Source of the DNA: a virus
DNA: 31,040 nucleotides
Virus record (IMG/VR): IMGVR_UViG_3300013126_000146
Span: 1-31,040 of that record
Strand: one strand, 5' to 3'
Positions 29,018-31,040 of the stretch are shown one piece after another (positions within the stretch are counted from its first letter, which is position 1; each line of letters opens with the position of its first letter). Made by a program: the position numbers and the translations under genes. The notes below the pieces were generated by a model. It saw nothing but the letters and a program-made list of their open reading frames with translations, was not told the DNA's origin and made no database searches.

Positions 29018-30761
29018 AAAGACCTATACGTTTGAGATAGTCGCTGACATTTCTACCCACAGAAATTTGCTCAGGGGTGTAGGATTCTTGGGAAGCACTG
29101 ACCGCACGGGTGACCTTACCTGCTATCAGTCTTGGCTGAATCTGCTCGGCATAGGCAACGGCTGCCAGTGCAGAGGCAATCACTCTGTCATCCTTGCCAC
29201 GCCCAGGTGCGCCTAAAAACCCACCCTCTCGCACAATACCTTTCATCTCCTCAAGTGTGTCCATGCTGAAGATTTTCATCATCCCACGCTCAAAATAGTC
29301 TTTCATGTACTGCAACATGCGCTCCTTGCTGTTGCTCGTGGTCAGGTAGCCAATACTGTTGGACAAGCCTCCAAGCGTGTCATTACGCCTCCAAATGTAG
29401 TTGGTCATACTGCCAAGCACGTCCATCAAGTCCCGCCCTGTAGCCCCTCCCATAGAACTTGCCAAGCGTTTTAAGTTCCTAAGTTCGTTAATCACAGCCT
29501 GACCTGGCCCATTTACCTCTAAGTTCAAGGTAGAGTTCTTGTAAGCACCCGCCAAGTGTGCAATTACCCACGCAAACTGGTAGGTGTTGAGTTCAGAGGT
29601 TGCAAACTCTGCGACTTGGTCTAACCCATCTGCATAGCATCTGTAGACCTGAATACAGAACCTGTCAGCCCAGTCAGAACTGCCGTAGGCGGGGTCAGCA
29701 CCAATCACATAATAGGCTGTGTCTATCGGTTCTTCCCAGACCTTTAATGTTCCTAATCGCTCTGTTGAGCGCAACACTTCTGTGTCTTGGAAGAGTTGAC
29801 CAAACGAATAGCGATAGTTATCAGGGTATGTTGCTTTGCTTATCTTTGCCGCCTCCGTACATCTGGAGTGGGAGAAGAAGGAAGTCCCCGTCATCACAAA
29901 GGCATAGTCCTCAGTGGGTGGGAATTCTTGGTACATGAGCGCATCGTCTTTGATACCCTCGTGCATCTTCCATCTCCACCAAGCCATCTGCCGAGAGTTA
30001 ATCTCAAAACCGTAGAGTTTCTTAATATCTTTGTGCCATTCCTTTTCCTCGCCTGTCAGCTTGCCATCCCAGTACACCTTGTAGATGTTGGAGTCAGAAG
30101 GAACAGAATAGAACTCGTTACGCCACCACCCACAAAAGATTGCCCTCTGTGTCTTTGCCCGCTTGGCAGTCTTGTACATGTCGTGGAACATGTTAAAACC
30201 CTGAGCCGTACTCTCAAACATGTACAGCCTCTCTGCATTTTTTTCAGCCAGAGAAGCGATGAGTGAGGCTAGACCCTCTTCATTTCCCCAAGAAGCAGTT
30301 TCTGTACCGTGAAGATATGTGATAGCTTTGCCTTGCCCCAGACGAGACTTATTCCCCGCAATTTGGTAGAACAATCGTGACCTGTTCTTGAGAACCATCT
30401 GATTGCGGTTATGGGCAACCAACGGAATTTTGTACTCTTTGGGCAAACCCTCAATGTACATAGCCAGAGTGCTTCTGAACATGTCTCTGTTCTCTTCCGT
30501 ATCTGCCACCAACGTCCCTTGCCACCCTGGGTGGGTGAACTGCCAGTAAAGGTCAAGCGCCAAGGAAATAGTCGTGATACCCAGTTGCCTACCTTTGAGA
30601 ATAACGAAGAAATGGACATCATCTTTCAAACCTTTCTCAATCTCACTCATCACATACGTCTGCGTACCAAGTAGAGTACCCATCTTCTTCAAGCCCTCTT
30701 CCTTAGTCTCAATCTTGAGTTCAGCACAGAATTTGTAAAACTTCTTAAGGTCAAAATTCAT
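29004..30761 (-). CDS. terL: Terminase large subunit
   Basis: A 585-residue two-domain packaging motor. ATPase part: Walker A-like VILKGRQLGITT (about 53-64), Walker B region AITYLHGTETASW (E154 likely catalytic) and coupling motif FESTAQG (182-188). Nuclease part, RNase H-like: VIGADPAYGSSDWAD (D356), LNLEVNGPG (E415) and GKDDRVIASALAA (D524/D525). It cuts concatemers and pumps DNA into the prohead through the portal. The start overlaps the upstream small gene by 11 nt. Confidence 0.92.
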   Translation of the reverse strand: MNFDLKKFYKFCAELKIETKEEGLKKMGTLLGTQTYVMSEIEKGLKDDVHFFVILKGRQLGITTISLALDLYWQFTHPGWQGTLVADTEENRDMFRSTLAMYIEGLPKEYKIPLVAHNRNQMVLKNRSRLFYQIAGNKSRLGQGKAITYLHGTETASWGNEEGLASLIASLAEKNAERLYMFESTAQGFNMFHDMYKTAKRAKTQRAIFCGWWRNEFYSVPSDSNIYKVYWDGKLTGEEKEWHKDIKKLYGFEINSRQMAWWRWKMHEGIKDDALMYQEFPPTEDYAFVMTGTSFFSHSRCTEAAKISKATYPDNYRYSFGQLFQDTEVLRSTERLGTLKVWEEPIDTAYYVIGADPAYGSSDWADRFCIQVYRCYADGLDQVAEFATSELNTYQFAWVIAHLAGAYKNSTLNLEVNGPGQAVINELRNLKRLASSMGGATGRDLMDVLGSMTNYIWRRNDTLGGLSNSIGYLTTSNSKERMLQYMKDYFERGMMKIFSMDTLEEMKGIVREGGFLGAPGRGKDDRVIASALAAVAYAEQIQPRLIAGKVTRAVSASQESYTPEQISVGRNVSDYLKRIGLYGSQ

Positions 30762-30975
30762 CTACATTCCAGTTAATGATGTCACCAGCAGCACTCTTAT
30801 TCCTCACACAGTTGAGCAAGGTCTTGACATGGTGCTTGTCATACTTGCCCTCCCACTCCTTCACCAACGCTAACTTCTGCTTCTTACTAGTGCAAGACAA
30901 GGCTCTCCATATCTCTTCCCGAAAACGAATACGGCTCTCCCTCAACGCCATCCTCGTATCCCACTCTGTAGCCAT
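30751..30975 (-). CDS. Small conserved protein upstream of terL (74 aa)
   Basis: ATG 30975 is used, giving MATEWDTRMALRESRIRFRE; an ORF start at 30996 lies in the neighbour. The C-terminal half LALVKEWEGKYDKHHVKTLL then NCVRNKSAAGDIINWNVDEF is a compact helical pattern I recall from small phage genes next to terminase. It could be a small terminase-associated factor, although it is shorter than typical TerS. AAGGCGG lies upstream. It overlaps terL by 11 nt. Confidence 0.65.
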   Translation of the reverse strand: MATEWDTRMALRESRIRFREEIWRALSCTSKKQKLALVKEWEGKYDKHHVKTLLNCVRNKSAAGDIINWNVDEF

Positions 30976-31039
30976 GCTCCACCGCCTTCTCCACACTCAC
31001 CGCCATCAGCAACAACCTATGCTCCGTCTGACAAAGACG
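30887..31039 (-). CDS. Partial small protein at right edge (39 aa or longer)
   Basis: The frame is open from the window edge to TAG 30887, with an internal ATG at 31006. It reads EHGYRVGYEDGVEGEPYSFS, a style seen in small phage proteins (HGYxxGYEDG). It overlaps the 74-aa gene by 89 nt, unusual for this compact but mostly short-overlap genome, so only one of the two may be real. The alternative frames stop within 35 nt of the edge. Confidence 0.4.
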   Translation of the reverse strand, partial: RLCQTEHRLLLMAVSVEKAVEHGYRVGYEDGVEGEPYSFSGRDMESLVLH

Positions 31040-31040
31040 A

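Noticed and set aside
1-31040. tRNA genes, CRISPR array, integrase or attachment sites
   Set aside because: No cloverleaf with a TTCRA arm, no regularly spaced repeats and no recombinase motif were seen on reading.

Overview
The window is part of a tailed double-stranded DNA phage genome (Caudoviricetes) with podovirus architecture. On the minus strand, in genome order, it carries TerL, portal, scaffold, HK97-fold capsid, an SU10-type adaptor, a nozzle/stabilisation protein, a tail fibre with an S74 chaperone and four large putative ejection proteins. I see no tape measure, sheath or major tail tube gene. There is no integrase, repressor, tRNA or CRISPR array. The host is not stated by the sequence. 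Canonical Shine-Dalgarno (SD) sites and -35/-10 boxes point to a proteobacterium. The style of the small early genes resembles phages of freshwater Burkholderiales, but that is only a weak inference.

Layout: (1) About 1-5746, plus strand: a tightly packed early cluster, mostly joined by 4-nt ATGA/TTGA overlaps. It holds small hypothetical genes, two HTH genes, a zinc-ribbon-like protein, a YqaJ-type exonuclease and a RecT-type annealing protein (a two-part recombination module), a protein with an SSB-like acidic tail, a PD-(D/E)XK-like nuclease, a glycosyltransferase and a methyltransferase. (2) 5736-6737: the convergence zone. A plus-strand homing-endonuclease-like gene with its own promoter-like sequence sits between two small minus-strand late genes, one of them only 48 aa long. 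(3) 6730-8872, minus strand: M15 peptidase endolysin, 3TM holin, a second small membrane protein and short conserved genes. (4) 8874-16200: four large virion or ejection proteins and small structural genes. (5) 16202-24192: fibres and tip proteins, nozzle, adaptor, decoration-like proteins, capsid and scaffold. (6) 24206-31039: an HNH endonuclease, a run of very short genes, portal, a zinc-binding-like protein, an HTH protein, a DUF5672-type glycosyltransferase, TerL and small genes at the right edge.

How the parts work together: the late strand reads as one long relay, packaging, then head, tail, ejection and lysis, with nearly every stop codon overlapping the next start. Early genes supply recombination, nuclease and sugar/methyl transfer functions. 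DNA polymerase, helicase and primase are not in the window. They may lie beyond either end, between the divergent early and late clusters.

The most unusual local feature is downstream of the portal gene (25389-25707). A chain of very short ORFs with good Shine-Dalgarno sites and stop/start overlaps includes two related Arg/Lys-rich peptides of 12-13 aa. It is followed by a 7-bp hairpin and a strong promoter-like sequence ahead of the capsid genes. A separate 12-aa minigene bridges the tail-fibre gene and the next gene. These and the 48-aa gene are easily missed by standard gene callers.
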